A DNA stretch of 64,000 nucleotides from NCBI GenBank assembly GCA_002452745.1, contig DKFC01000012.1:124001-188000 (forward strand), given 5' to 3'. The position numbers were made by a program, and so were the translations under genes. The notes below the pieces were generated by a model. It was not told where the DNA came from. It saw only the letters and a program-made list of their open reading frames with translations, and did no database searches. Origin of the DNA: Firmicutes bacterium UBA6806 (GTDB taxonomy: Bacteria > Bacillota > Clostridia > Peptostreptococcales > Acidaminobacteraceae). Below are positions 1-8,448 of this stretch, one piece after another. How positions within the stretch are numbered: position 1 is the stretch's first letter; each line of letters starts with the position of its first letter.

Positions 1-111
1 CACCGAAGAGCAATCTGGCAAAAAACGCAGGGCTCGAAGCTCGAGTTTTTTTTCTTAAACGCCACTACAGAGCCATTTTTTTATCGCTCCAAGAAGTGGG
101 TAATGAGATAA
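1..111 (+). CDS. C-terminal end of an unidentified protein (possibly GNAT-like), cut by window start
   Basis: An open frame runs from the first base to a TAA at 109-111 and would encode the last 36 residues of a protein starting outside the window. The end has a motif FFLNATTEPFFY followed by a basic tail, which loosely resembles the closing strand and helix of GNAT acetyltransferases (leucine-asparagine-alanine, then a phenylalanine-tyrosine turn). This is weak: the fragment is short and a CTCGA/TCGAG hairpin plus eight T lies inside the same frame, which could instead be a terminator of an earlier gene. Confidence 0.3.
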   Translation, partial: HRRAIWQKTQGSKLEFFFLNATTEPFFYRSKKWVMR

Positions 112-138
112 TAGAATACCAGAATGCCTGTGAACATA

Positions 139-167
139 TTGACTCTAAAAAGTGAATGGCGTATAAT
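139..167 (+). promoter_or_regulatory. Sigma-A promoter of acpS-nnr
   Basis: TTGACT at 139-144 and TATAAT at 162-167 are separated by exactly 17 bp. The predicted start lies about 50 bases before the acpS start codon. No other strong promoter is seen up to nnr. Confidence 0.8.
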
Positions 168-223
168 GAAACATTGTTAGAATAAACCTCAAACGCCTAG
201 GGCGTGGTGGAGATGAGTGGGAA

Positions 224-601
224 ATGATAAAGGGAAATGGCGTTGACATAATTGAAATCAATAGATTTGAGAAAATTATCAAAGATAAACCCAGATTCTT
301 GACGAGATTTTTTACAGAGAGAGAAAATGAACTGTTTCGTATGAAATCCATGAAAGCGGAGACCATTGCAGGAAACTTTGCGGTGAAGGAAGCGGTTTCG
401 AAAGCACTCGGAACAGGCGTTAGAGGGTTTAATCTCGTAGATATAGAAGTTCTTAGAAATGAAATGGGAGCGCCTTATGTAGTGTTGCATAATGGAGCGG
501 CCAAACTTGCAGATGAAAGAGGAATCAATGACTTAATGGTGTCAATATCCCATTCGGATCAAAATGCCATTGCATTTGTCATTGCAATTGGGGAGGCTTA
601 A
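224..601 (+). CDS. acpS: Holo-[acyl-carrier-protein] synthase
   Basis: Transfers 4-phosphopantetheine from coenzyme A to the serine of apo-acyl carrier protein, activating fatty acid synthesis in the cytoplasm. The 125-residue length is typical for AcpS. The N-terminus has the family signature GNGVDIIEINRFEK with the Mg-binding Asp at residue 8, then FTERE and the AGNFAVKEAVSKALGTG segment (near residues 48-64) with the second metal-binding Glu, and SISHSD near the end. It has its own consensus promoter and is followed after 3 bp by nnr, a pairing common in Firmicutes. The start ATG is preceded by a modest GTGGGA ribosome site. Confidence 0.95.
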   Translation: MIKGNGVDIIEINRFEKIIKDKPRFLTRFFTERENELFRMKSMKAETIAGNFAVKEAVSKALGTGVRGFNLVDIEVLRNEMGAPYVVLHNGAAKLADERGINDLMVSISHSDQNAIAFVIAIGEA

Positions 602-604
602 ATC

Positions 605-2149
605 ATGAAAATTGCGGTTGAAAAAGACATTAGAATTATTGATCAGACAGCCATTGAAAAGTATCAAATACCTCAGTTGATTCTCATGGAAAATGCGGGA
701 ATGGCGTTGGCCGAAGAAGTTAGAAAGCATTTAAACAGTCACAGCAAGGTCGTCGTCGTAGCGGGCATGGGAAATAACGGAGGAGATGGACTGGTCTGTG
801 CGAGACATCTGCACAACAGCGGCGTACAAGTTAAAATCTTTATGATTGGAAATTTGAAGAAACTTTCAGTTTACGCCAACCAAAACTATGAAATTATCAA
901 GCACTTGCAAGTTCAAGTGGAATTGATTAACGATATCAGCGGCATAAAAAAGATGGGTAAAACCATTGCATATGACGATGTGGTGGTGGATTGCATATTT
1001 GGAATTGGCCTTACAAAAGAAGTTGAGGGCGTCTATGAACTGGCAATTGAAGAAATCAACAATTGCAGCGGATACGTCATCTCATGTGATATTCCAAGCG
1101 GCATACATGCAAGTGAAGGGCTGATTATGAAAACAGCTGTCAGAGCGGATAAAACCGTTGCCCTCTGTCTACCTAAAGTGGGCAATATCATGTTTCCAGC
1201 GGCAGAGTTCAATGGAGAGCTGGTGGTTAAGGGGATTTCGATTCCAAATGAACTCTTGGAGGAGATGGAGATTCCGCTGAGCTCTGTTACACATGACATG
1301 ATTAAGAAGGTCATTCCCAAGAGACAGCGCAATACACATAAGGGCGTCTATGGGAAGGCAAGCATTATAGCGGGTTCTTTTGGGATGACAGGCGCTGCAA
1401 TCCTATGTGGCAAAAGTGCGCTTCGTTCAGGCGTGGGACTTTTAAAACTCATCATCCCCGAATCACTTCATACGATTATTACAACAAGTGTGCCTGAGGC
1501 AGTCACAGTTCCCCTTGCAGAAACGAGAAGAGGTGTCTTTGGCATCAATCAAGTTGAAAAGCTGGTGAACACTTGTGAAGGTGCGGATGTTATAGCCGTA
1601 GGGCCGGGATGTGGGCAAAATGCGGAGATGAATGAAATTCTCAGACATCTAATTACTCTAGTGGATAAACCTGTAATTATAGATGCGGATGGATTAAACA
1701 CACTTGCAAAACACGTAGATGTTCTCAGAAACAAAGTCAATGATGTTATTATAACGCCGCACCCAGGTGAAATGAGCCGATTGACCAATTTGCCCCTCGA
1801 AGTAATCAACATGCACCCAATCAATACTGCGAGGGAGTTTGCATCAAAGTGGAAGGTTGTCGTGGTCTTAAAGGGTGCTAGAACCATTATTGCATTGCCT
1901 TCTGGAAAAGCCTATATCAATGTGAATGGCAATCCTGGCATGGCCACCGCTGGAAGTGGCGATGTCCTCACTGGGATAATCACGAGTTTGGTTGCGCAGG
2001 GCATGAGTTCTGAAAAAGCGGCAATAGCAGGGGTTTACATCCACGGGTATGCAGGTGATCTCATGATTTCTCAAAAGGGAGAGTACGGGTTAATCGCTGG
2101 AGATCTCATCGAGGGGATTACGCAAGCATTCAGAAATCTAGAGTTATAG
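605..2149 (+). CDS. nnr: Bifunctional NAD(P)H-hydrate epimerase / ADP-dependent NAD(P)H-hydrate dehydratase
   Basis: Repairs hydrated NADH and NADPH: the N-terminal YjeF_N half (about residues 1-215) epimerises the R form and the C-terminal kinase-like half (about 225-514) dehydrates the S form using ADP. The N half shows the AGMGNNGGDGLVCARHL loop and CDIPSGIHA; the C half shows GKASIIAGSFGMTGAA, VGPGCG, IDADGLN and the catalytic NPGMATAGSGDVLTG. The length of 514 matches the fused family. It lies 3 bp behind acpS, so the two are almost certainly cotranscribed. Confidence 0.95.
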   Translation: MKIAVEKDIRIIDQTAIEKYQIPQLILMENAGMALAEEVRKHLNSHSKVVVVAGMGNNGGDGLVCARHLHNSGVQVKIFMIGNLKKLSVYANQNYEIIKHLQVQVELINDISGIKKMGKTIAYDDVVVDCIFGIGLTKEVEGVYELAIEEINNCSGYVISCDIPSGIHASEGLIMKTAVRADKTVALCLPKVGNIMFPAAEFNGELVVKGISIPNELLEEMEIPLSSVTHDMIKKVIPKRQRNTHKGVYGKASIIAGSFGMTGAAILCGKSALRSGVGLLKLIIPESLHTIITTSVPEAVTVPLAETRRGVFGINQVEKLVNTCEGADVIAVGPGCGQNAEMNEILRHLITLVDKPVIIDADGLNTLAKHVDVLRNKVNDVIITPHPGEMSRLTNLPLEVINMHPINTAREFASKWKVVVVLKGARTIIALPSGKAYINVNGNPGMATAGSGDVLTGIITSLVAQGMSSEKAAIAGVYIHGYAGDLMISQKGEYGLIAGDLIEGITQAFRNLEL

Positions 2150-2184
2150 AGGCTTCAGCCTCAAAAAAAATCGTTAAAAATCAT

Positions 2185-2255
2185 TAGTCAATTGAAATGA
2201 AATGGATTAAAATAGTCTTGGGACTGTATTAGTCCTCATTCAATTGACTATTTTT
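2185..2255 (+). terminator. Nested inverted repeat with T-run between nnr and alr
   Basis: A perfect 12-bp repeat, TAGTCAATTGAA at 2185-2196 and TTCAATTGACTA at 2239-2250, encloses a second hairpin GGACT/AGTCC (2221-2235) and is followed by TTTTT at 2251-2255. It can end the acpS-nnr transcript. The long 42-base loop with an inner stem is unusual for a simple terminator and could also be a regulatory site for alr. Confidence 0.65.
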
Positions 2256-2332
2256 ACGGGTTAATTGTGGTTTATAAATGTATCCGATTGGGGTGGATGC
2301 ATGGGCTTTTAAGATTTAAAAGGGGGAAAACC

Positions 2333-3502
2333 ATGAAAGATCAAAGATTTACCAGACCAGTATGGGCTGAAGTTGATTTGGATGCACTGGCTCACAATAT
2401 GAGGGAAGTGAGAAAGTGCATTCGACCTGAAACGTTGGCATCTGCCGTCATAAAAGCAGATGGATATGGACATGGTGCTGTAAAGATCGCCAAAACACTG
2501 CTTGAAAATGGGGCGGATAGATTAGCGGTTGCAACGCTATCAGAGGCAGTTCAGCTTAGAAATGCCTATGATGAAACTGAAATCCTCATACTGGGATATA
2601 CACCAGATGAGGGCGCTGATGAAGTTATTGAAAAGAATATTATTCAGGCGATTTACAACATCGAGCAGGCGAAGCATTTCAGTAGTCGAGCAGAGGCGCT
2701 GGGAAAAACCATCAAGATTCACATCAAACTTGATACTGGGATGAGGCGAATTGGCATGCCACCGGATGTGGAAACAGTAAACCGTATTTTGGAGATTTCA
2801 GAGCTCCCTCATGTGAATGTGGAGGGAATCTTTACTCATTTTGCCGTTGCGGATGAAGAAGACAAGACTTTTACACACAGGCAGGCAGAGCAATTTAAAT
2901 GGGTGATAGATGAACTTGAAAAAAAAGGACTAAATGTACCGATAAAACATGTTGCCAATAGTGCGACAATTATAGATTTGCCCGAATATCAATTTGACAT
3001 GGTCAGAGCGGGCATCATGCTCTACGGCCTATATCCTTCAAAAGAGGTAAATCACGAAACGGTTAAGTTGAAAGAGGCCATGTCTCTTAAAGCGCAAGTA
3101 TCGCATGTTAAAGTGGTTCAGCCTGGCGAGGGGATCAGCTATGGGCTCTTATATCATACGGCTTCAGCCGAAAAAATTGCGACGTTGCCACTTGGATATG
3201 CCGACGGTTTTACAAGGCTCTACACTGGCAAGGCAAAGGGAATTGTCAAAGGTGAAATTAGACCTGTAGTTGGAAGGATTTGCATGGATCAATGTATGAT
3301 AAATGTCACTGGGCTAAAGGTTGAGCAAGGGGATGAAGTGACCCTGTTCGGAAGGGCAGGCGAAAATTTCATTTCAATAAACGATTACGCTGATATGATT
3401 GCGACCATAAATTATGAAGTGGTCTGTATGATTTCCAAGCGCGTTTTGAGGGTCTATAAGGAAGGCGGAAAAATTGTGGAAATCGTGGATTATCTGAGGT
3501 AA
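2333..3502 (+). CDS. alr: Alanine racemase
   Basis: PLP enzyme converting L- to D-alanine for peptidoglycan. The protein (389 residues from this start) begins with RPVWAEVDLDALAHNM and carries the PLP lysine in VIKADGYGHGA near residue 38, the RRIGM loop, the catalytic Tyr region GISYG near 266 and the C-terminal RICMDQCMI. The ATG at 2333 follows AGGGGGAAAA; an upstream in-frame extension to 2267 has no ribosome site and does not match the family N-terminus. As in Bacillus, alr stands directly before the EndoAI/EndoA pair. A rho-independent terminator follows. Confidence 0.95.
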   Translation: MKDQRFTRPVWAEVDLDALAHNMREVRKCIRPETLASAVIKADGYGHGAVKIAKTLLENGADRLAVATLSEAVQLRNAYDETEILILGYTPDEGADEVIEKNIIQAIYNIEQAKHFSSRAEALGKTIKIHIKLDTGMRRIGMPPDVETVNRILEISELPHVNVEGIFTHFAVADEEDKTFTHRQAEQFKWVIDELEKKGLNVPIKHVANSATIIDLPEYQFDMVRAGIMLYGLYPSKEVNHETVKLKEAMSLKAQVSHVKVVQPGEGISYGLLYHTASAEKIATLPLGYADGFTRLYTGKAKGIVKGEIRPVVGRICMDQCMINVTGLKVEQGDEVTLFGRAGENFISINDYADMIATINYEVVCMISKRVLRVYKEGGKIVEIVDYLR

Positions 3503-3542
3503 GACACCTGTTGAAATGCAATTACAAAAATAATATCGCCCA

Positions 3543-3577
3543 AAAACGGAGGATTTTAGTACCCTTCGTTTTTTTTA
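3543..3577 (+). terminator. Terminator after alr
   Basis: Stem AAAACGGAGG/CCTTCGTTTT (one G-U pair) with a 10-base loop, running into a T tract. It lies 40 bases after the alr stop. Confidence 0.7.
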
Positions 3578-3868
3578 TTCTGCTACTTGCCCAAAGGCAA
3601 CGATTTCGAAATAATCAGGTTTTATGTGGAGATTTCATTTGTTTTATGGTAAAATACTTTTTAGATAGAGATATAAATAAATGTAAAATGGTTAACGGGA
3701 AAGCAAAAAAATAAAAAATTGGGCAATTTTTTTGGGAGAAGAAGTGCTAAATAGAGAGTTTATGGACTCTTAATACTTTTAAGCGTTTTTTTTAAGTTGT
3801 TGAGGGTATTATAGACAGAGAGAAATTGTTTTGATGCAAAGGGTATCTTAAACAATGGGGGTTTTGTG
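3578..3868. other. AT-rich spacer between alr and the toxin-antitoxin genes
   Basis: About 290 bases without a convincing gene. It contains a weak A/T-only hairpin around 3713-3732 and TATTAT at 3806-3811 that could be a -10 box for the antitoxin gene, but no matching -35. A 67-codon frame across the first half has no ribosome site and overlaps the alr terminator. Confidence 0.5.
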
Positions 3869-4108
3869 ATGAATAAAAGTGCTCAGTACAGCAGCGACTC
3901 CTTTAATGCGTACATGTTCTTCATGGAGGGCATAGCATTAAAAGCGCGAAAAAAAAATGCTCTTAAAAATTGTAAGGTCTGTGAAAGCATGAAAATAGGC
4001 TACGAAATGATGGCTCAGATCAATTTAGAATGTTGTGAATCTGGGTTGATAGATTACTTATCTGCGTTATCTATCTTTGAATCAAAATTGAATGGAGATG
4101 ATAATTAA
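3869..4108 (+). CDS. EndoAI-like antitoxin with atypical N-terminus
   Basis: A 79-residue protein directly before the EndoA/MazF toxin, the place of the antitoxin EndoAI (YdcD) in Bacillus. The C-terminal half, with KIGYEMMAQINLECCESG near residues 41-58, closely parallels the toxin-binding segment of EndoAI as I recall it (RRGYMEMAKINL). The N-terminal half does not show the usual ribbon-helix-helix beginning (a KISLP-type strand followed by two helices); instead it has YSSDSFNAYMFFMEG and a lysine-rich stretch. It may therefore bind DNA poorly or in another way. ATG 3869 is preferred over GTG 3866 because of spacing from the upstream GGGGG. Confidence 0.7.
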   Translation: MNKSAQYSSDSFNAYMFFMEGIALKARKKNALKNCKVCESMKIGYEMMAQINLECCESGLIDYLSALSIFESKLNGDDN

Positions 4109-4109
4109 G

Positions 4110-4466
4110 GTGAATATTAAGAGAGGCGACGTTTTTTTTGCGGATTTGTCACCCGTAAGGGGGTCAGAGCAAGGAGGCCAAAGACCGGTTCTAATCATAC
4201 AAAATGATATTGGGAACAAGTACAGTCCCACAGTGATTATTGCGGCGATAACGGCAAAAATAGCGAAGGCAAAATTACCGACACATGTTGAAGTTGAAGC
4301 ATCGCAAGTAGGCTTGTTGAAGGATTCCGTTGTTCTTTTAGAACAAGTTAGAACCATAGATAAAACCAGATTGATTCAGAGACTTGGTCATTTGGAAGAA
4401 CATGTCATGGTTGAGGTCGATAAAGCACTTGTGATTAGTCTTGGACTATATGAGGAAGAGGCTTAA
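4110..4466 (+). CDS. mazF: Type II toxin endoribonuclease EndoA (MazF/PemK family)
   Basis: Cuts single-stranded mRNA at a short sequence and is held inactive by the antitoxin encoded just upstream. From the GTG at 4110 the product is 118 residues and starts IKRGDVFFADLSP, which aligns with Bacillus EndoA; the family motifs VRGSEQGGQRPVLIIQND, SPTVIIAAIT, KLPTHVEV and SVVLLEQVRTIDK are all present. The GTG stands one base after the antitoxin TAA, and GGAG at 4095-4098 serves as ribosome site inside the antitoxin end. In-frame ATGs at 4092 and 4098 would add 6 or 4 residues and cannot be excluded. Confidence 0.92.
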   Translation: MNIKRGDVFFADLSPVRGSEQGGQRPVLIIQNDIGNKYSPTVIIAAITAKIAKAKLPTHVEVEASQVGLLKDSVVLLEQVRTIDKTRLIQRLGHLEEHVMVEVDKALVISLGLYEEEA

Positions 4467-4467
4467 A

Positions 4468-4501
4468 ATACCTGTATATCTTTTTATATGCAGGTTTTTT
4501 C
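4468..4501 (+). terminator. Terminator after mazF
   Basis: Stem ACCTGTATAT/ATATGCAGGT with a short T-rich loop, followed by six T. Confidence 0.8.
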
Positions 4502-4642
4502 GTGTTTTTTGGAATCTTCTGAAATTCGGCGAAAATAGGAATAATTCGGGGCGAAATATGGCACGATTCAAGTGCATATGTTAAAATGGGTGATGATAGA
4601 GAAACGAAAGATTATCAAGTGCTTATTCACCGGGAGGCAATT

Positions 4643-5143
4643 ATGAATATCAATAAAAATTTGATTATAGGCATGACTTTAGGCGTTTGCATGGGCATTG
4701 CCATGGGCCTTGGCGTATCCGAAGCTGATGGAACTGCAGGTACGACATCTGATCCTTTGGTAACTGTAAGTTATATGGAACTCAAACTCAATGCGCTGGA
4801 TGCAAAATATCAAGAGGAAATCAGCGCACTGAAAAATCAGATGGGCGGAACAGGTGTGGTATCGGGAGATGCACAGGTCTTTAAAATTGTAAACGTCGCA
4901 AAGGGAGATGCTATTTATTTTGCAGACAGTGCTGAGTTTATTTTGAGAGTTGGAAAGGCCACTGCAATTGATCCCAATAACGTGGGCATTCCAGATTTAA
5001 CAGACGGCAGCAAAGTCTTAAATAGCAAATCAGTTCCAACAGATCATTTGATGCTCATTCCAAGCAACGATGGCAGAGGGGTTCTTATAACCGAAGACTG
5101 CTGGATTATGATTAAGGGAAATTATACTGTCATATCAAATTAG
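4643..5143 (+). CDS. Exported protein of unknown function
   Basis: Not recognised as a named family. The ATG at 4643 follows GGGAGG at the right distance; an earlier in-frame ATG at 4586 has no such site. The 166-residue product starts MNINK followed by a hydrophobic segment (about 6-26, rich in Gly, Met and Val) that looks like a signal peptide or anchor. Residues 40-70 (KLNALDAKYQEEISALKNQM) could form a short coiled coil. The rest is a compact domain of about 90 residues with KIVNVAKGDAIYF and GRGVLITEDCWIMIKGNY, reminiscent of small beta-rich exported clostridial proteins. It stands alone before the wall-polymer block. Confidence 0.75.
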   Translation: MNINKNLIIGMTLGVCMGIAMGLGVSEADGTAGTTSDPLVTVSYMELKLNALDAKYQEEISALKNQMGGTGVVSGDAQVFKIVNVAKGDAIYFADSAEFILRVGKATAIDPNNVGIPDLTDGSKVLNSKSVPTDHLMLIPSNDGRGVLITEDCWIMIKGNYTVISN

Positions 5144-5194
5144 ATGGGGTATTGCATTTAGGGAAATAGAGCAATCAGAACATTTGGAGGAAAC

Positions 5195-7360
5195 ATGAGC
5201 ATAAAAAAGAAGGTCTATCTCGTCCTGCTATGCATCAGCTTAATTGCAACAGGCGTCCTATTATTCAACCGAGTTGAAGTTGAAGATCAAGCAAAATCTG
5301 TTGAGATTATTGCAGACTATACAGAATTTACATTATTTGCTGAACAGCTTGGCATTTCAGAAGATGAAATGTACAAGGAACTCTCAAAAACGGGAATCTC
5401 ATCGGTGGCGGTCATTGAAGACACCCTCTATTCCCTAGTCAATGAACAAAAACCGATTGAATACGGTCTCTGGGAGAATGTTCAAAAGTCCATTGACTGG
5501 AAGGATAAATACGGTGCAGAGGCAGTTTCTTTCTTGGAATCAGATGTCTCAAAGTATGACATGGTGGTGAGAACTAAGGATCAGGCTCTCTTTGACAGAA
5601 TCAAGTCTTCAATTATTGCCAGATATGATGCAGATTTTTATCATTTTTTTGATGAAGAGGTTAAAACCATTGTATTAAAAGGTACGATTGAAGACCTCTA
5701 TTATACTGAGGATGTGAGATACAAAGACATTGAAGCAAATGGCATTAAACTGCCGCGTGTTGAGGTTTCATCTGCGCTTGAGGACATTGGACTGGGATTT
5801 GATCCAGAAAAAATTCAGCATGTCAAAGATGGCGGTTTAAAAGTAAACCTCAGACCAATCAACTTCGCACGCAAAAACAGCCATATAGCACAGGCCTATT
5901 TTGATGATATAGAGAAGTATCAAGAAATGCCACAAGAGATTATATTTGGTGGCAGAGAAGTTCTCGGGTTTGAAAGTGAAGTTAGAAATTATGACCCATA
6001 TCTTTATGAACAACTGGTAGAACGAAAAATACCGATTGCATTGATAGAATCATCTGTTCAAAGGGGACATACCGAACAAGAGGGGCTGACGCATTTAGCT
6101 CAGGATTTGGACTATCAAGTGGTTAGGGTTTTTCCTGTCATCGAATATATTCAGCAAAGATATGATTATCTTGGTTATTACAAGGGTTCAATTGAAGTTG
6201 AAAACACACTCTATAGGGCAATTACAGAGAGAAATATCAGATCAGTTTACTTTAGGCCTTACAAATCCACGATGTTCACTTATCAAGAGGTTTTAGAAGA
6301 CTATAAAACGATGTTTAGCGACCTTCAAAGACGACTTGAACCGCATGGGATTACACTTGGCTCACCGAGCGTCATGCCCTATCACAATGTGACGCCAATG
6401 CTTTTAATGCTCTCTGCATTTGGATTGTTGGTACTTGGATTGGTTGCACTGAAACTAATTTTGGATATCAATGAGAAGTTTGAATGGTTGATCTTCGGCT
6501 TGGGGCTGCTCTTTATTGCGGCCAGTGTCTATGTTATTCCCAATTTGAGTGTGGAACTCTATGCACTTGCGGCGGCAAATATCTATCCAATACTGGCAAT
6601 TATATTCTTTATTGAGTATATTAAGGATATTTTGCTCAGCAACAAGGTTTATACCTTTAGAGGCATTTTGATCAAGTCGGCTGTAGGTTTGCTTACAGCA
6701 GTTGCAATTTGTTTAGTCGGCGGACTCACAGTGGGGGCCATCATGTCCAGATCGGACTATCTTTTAGAAATGAGTTTCTATAGAGGCGTCAAAATCAGCC
6801 TGCTGTTCCCAATGGTGGTATTTGTCATCGTCTATATTGTCAAATTGGGATATCGCAGAAAACTGCGTGATTTAGAAGAAAATAAAAACTTTATTAAGGA
6901 CTTAAAGGGCCTCCTCTACGAAAATGTAAAAGTGTATCACTTAATATTGGCTCTAATTCTGGGTTTCATTGTCTATATATACATTGCAAGATCAGGTCAT
7001 GAGTCAAATGTAGAGGCCTTGAATATTGAAATTATTTTCAGAAACTTTTTAGAAAACGTCATGCTGGCAAGACCGAGAACAAAGGAAATACTCATGTCTT
7101 TCCCAGCAGTGTTCGCAACCATATATCTAGCTTGCAGAGGGTATCAGAAATTGTTGTTCCCGTTTGCATTGACGGCAATGGTAGGCTTTACTTCTGTAGT
7201 CAACACGTTTTGCCATTCAAGAGCACCGATATACTTGTCAACTGCAAGAACAGGGCTTTCTCTCTTAACAGGTCTTGTGGTGGGCATCATTGCACTTGTA
7301 ATCATGGAAATTATCAATCGCATCTACATTGCGTATTTTGGGAGTAAGAATTATGAATAA
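5195..7360 (+). CDS. DUF5693 family polytopic membrane protein
   Basis: A 721-residue protein with one N-terminal membrane segment (about 7-24), a large outside-facing domain (about 30-395) and a cluster of about eight hydrophobic segments in the C-terminal part (about 400-710). This plan and its place before csaB and a tagA-like gene match the DUF5693 family of Clostridia. Its function is unknown to me; the neighbours suggest a role in making, exporting or modifying a secondary cell-wall polymer. Its stop overlaps the csaB start by 8 bases (ATGAATAA), indicating coupled translation. Confidence 0.85.
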   Translation: MSIKKKVYLVLLCISLIATGVLLFNRVEVEDQAKSVEIIADYTEFTLFAEQLGISEDEMYKELSKTGISSVAVIEDTLYSLVNEQKPIEYGLWENVQKSIDWKDKYGAEAVSFLESDVSKYDMVVRTKDQALFDRIKSSIIARYDADFYHFFDEEVKTIVLKGTIEDLYYTEDVRYKDIEANGIKLPRVEVSSALEDIGLGFDPEKIQHVKDGGLKVNLRPINFARKNSHIAQAYFDDIEKYQEMPQEIIFGGREVLGFESEVRNYDPYLYEQLVERKIPIALIESSVQRGHTEQEGLTHLAQDLDYQVVRVFPVIEYIQQRYDYLGYYKGSIEVENTLYRAITERNIRSVYFRPYKSTMFTYQEVLEDYKTMFSDLQRRLEPHGITLGSPSVMPYHNVTPMLLMLSAFGLLVLGLVALKLILDINEKFEWLIFGLGLLFIAASVYVIPNLSVELYALAAANIYPILAIIFFIEYIKDILLSNKVYTFRGILIKSAVGLLTAVAICLVGGLTVGAIMSRSDYLLEMSFYRGVKISLLFPMVVFVIVYIVKLGYRRKLRDLEENKNFIKDLKGLLYENVKVYHLILALILGFIVYIYIARSGHESNVEALNIEIIFRNFLENVMLARPRTKEILMSFPAVFATIYLACRGYQKLLFPFALTAMVGFTSVVNTFCHSRAPIYLSTARTGLSLLTGLVVGIIALVIMEIINRIYIAYFGSKNYE

Positions 7361-8438
7361 AGTCGTGATCTCTGGATTCTACGGATTTCACAATATTGGT
7401 GATGAAGCAATTTTGTTGACCTTGACCCGAAAACTAAAAAGAATCAATCCAAATATTAAAATTACCGTGTTGTCCAACAACCCTGAAGAGACGATGTCCA
7501 AATTTGACGTGGAAGCTGTGAATCGAAGTGATGTGTTCAAAGTCGCAATGGCGATTTTGAAATGTGATGTTTTATTAAGCGGTGGTGGTAGCCTCCTTCA
7601 GGATGTTACAAGTGCAAGAAGCATTCACTATTATCTGAGCATCATCAACATGGGCGTGTTATTTGGCAAGAAAGTCTTCTGCATCAGCCACGGTGTGGGG
7701 CCTCTCATTAGAGATACCAATAAAAGACGAGTCAAGCAGGCACTCAATAGGGTTCAGGGCATCACTGTAAGAGACCGAAAATCCTATGAACTCTTGATGT
7801 CCATAGGGGTTCGACCTGAAAAAGTAAAGGTGACAACTGATCCAGTAATGGATTTGGACTTACAGCCACTGGAGGAAGGGGCGGCCATCATCTCCAAGCT
7901 GGGGATTTTGGATACCACTCGAAAAAATTTGGCAATTGCTGTGAGACAGAAGGACTTTAGAGAGCTTGAGAGGCAAGAGAAACTAGTTCAACTGGCCAAC
8001 AGGCTATCGACAAAATACAATGTGATTTTCGTTCCCTTTTATTATAAGAACGACACGAAAATATACGGCGACATACACATGAAGACAGATGAGCACGTCT
8101 ATTATATTGTTGATAAGTACAATTCACTGACCTTTATCAGCTTAATGCAGAATATGGACCTTCTCGTTGGGTCGAGACTCCACTCGTTGATTTTTGCTCT
8201 GGTGGCGGAAGTACCATTTATAGGTGTCAGTTATGATCCCAAGATTGAAAATTTCATGGAGACCATTGATATGAAGCCCGTTTGTAGCATAGAGGCGTTT
8301 GTACCGGAGGCAATAGAGGCTGAAATTGAGCGTTATGAGCGTGAAGAGATGGCGGTTCGAAATGAGTTGCTGGCGTCTAAAGCAAAACTCAAACGCCTGC
8401 TGAAAATCAACGATGAAATGCTGGAAACACTTATTTAG
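7353..8438 (+). CDS. csaB: Polysaccharide pyruvyl transferase CsaB
   Basis: Adds a pyruvyl ketal from phosphoenolpyruvate to the secondary cell-wall polymer, the modification to which SLH domains bind. The start of the 361-residue protein, VVISGFYGFHNIGDEAILL, is the family signature; SGGGSLLQDVTS, CISHGVGP, VRDRKSYELL and GSRLHSLIFAL (near residues 275-285) follow in the expected order. The ATG at 7353 has GGGAG upstream and gives the canonical N-terminus. A deacetylase with SLH-like repeats is encoded at 59720, so a pyruvylated polymer would have a use in this organism. Confidence 0.93.
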   Translation: MNKVVISGFYGFHNIGDEAILLTLTRKLKRINPNIKITVLSNNPEETMSKFDVEAVNRSDVFKVAMAILKCDVLLSGGGSLLQDVTSARSIHYYLSIINMGVLFGKKVFCISHGVGPLIRDTNKRRVKQALNRVQGITVRDRKSYELLMSIGVRPEKVKVTTDPVMDLDLQPLEEGAAIISKLGILDTTRKNLAIAVRQKDFRELERQEKLVQLANRLSTKYNVIFVPFYYKNDTKIYGDIHMKTDEHVYYIVDKYNSLTFISLMQNMDLLVGSRLHSLIFALVAEVPFIGVSYDPKIENFMETIDMKPVCSIEAFVPEAIEAEIERYEREEMAVRNELLASKAKLKRLLKINDEMLETLI

Positions 8439-8448
8439 TGGAGGAATT

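Noticed and set aside
33..53. CTCGA/TCGAG hairpin with T-run at the left edge
   Set aside because: The stem is only 5 bp and lies inside an open frame that may be coding; it was not listed as a terminator.
3511..3714. 67-codon open frame after alr
   Set aside because: It has no ribosome site, crosses the alr terminator and has no recognisable protein character.
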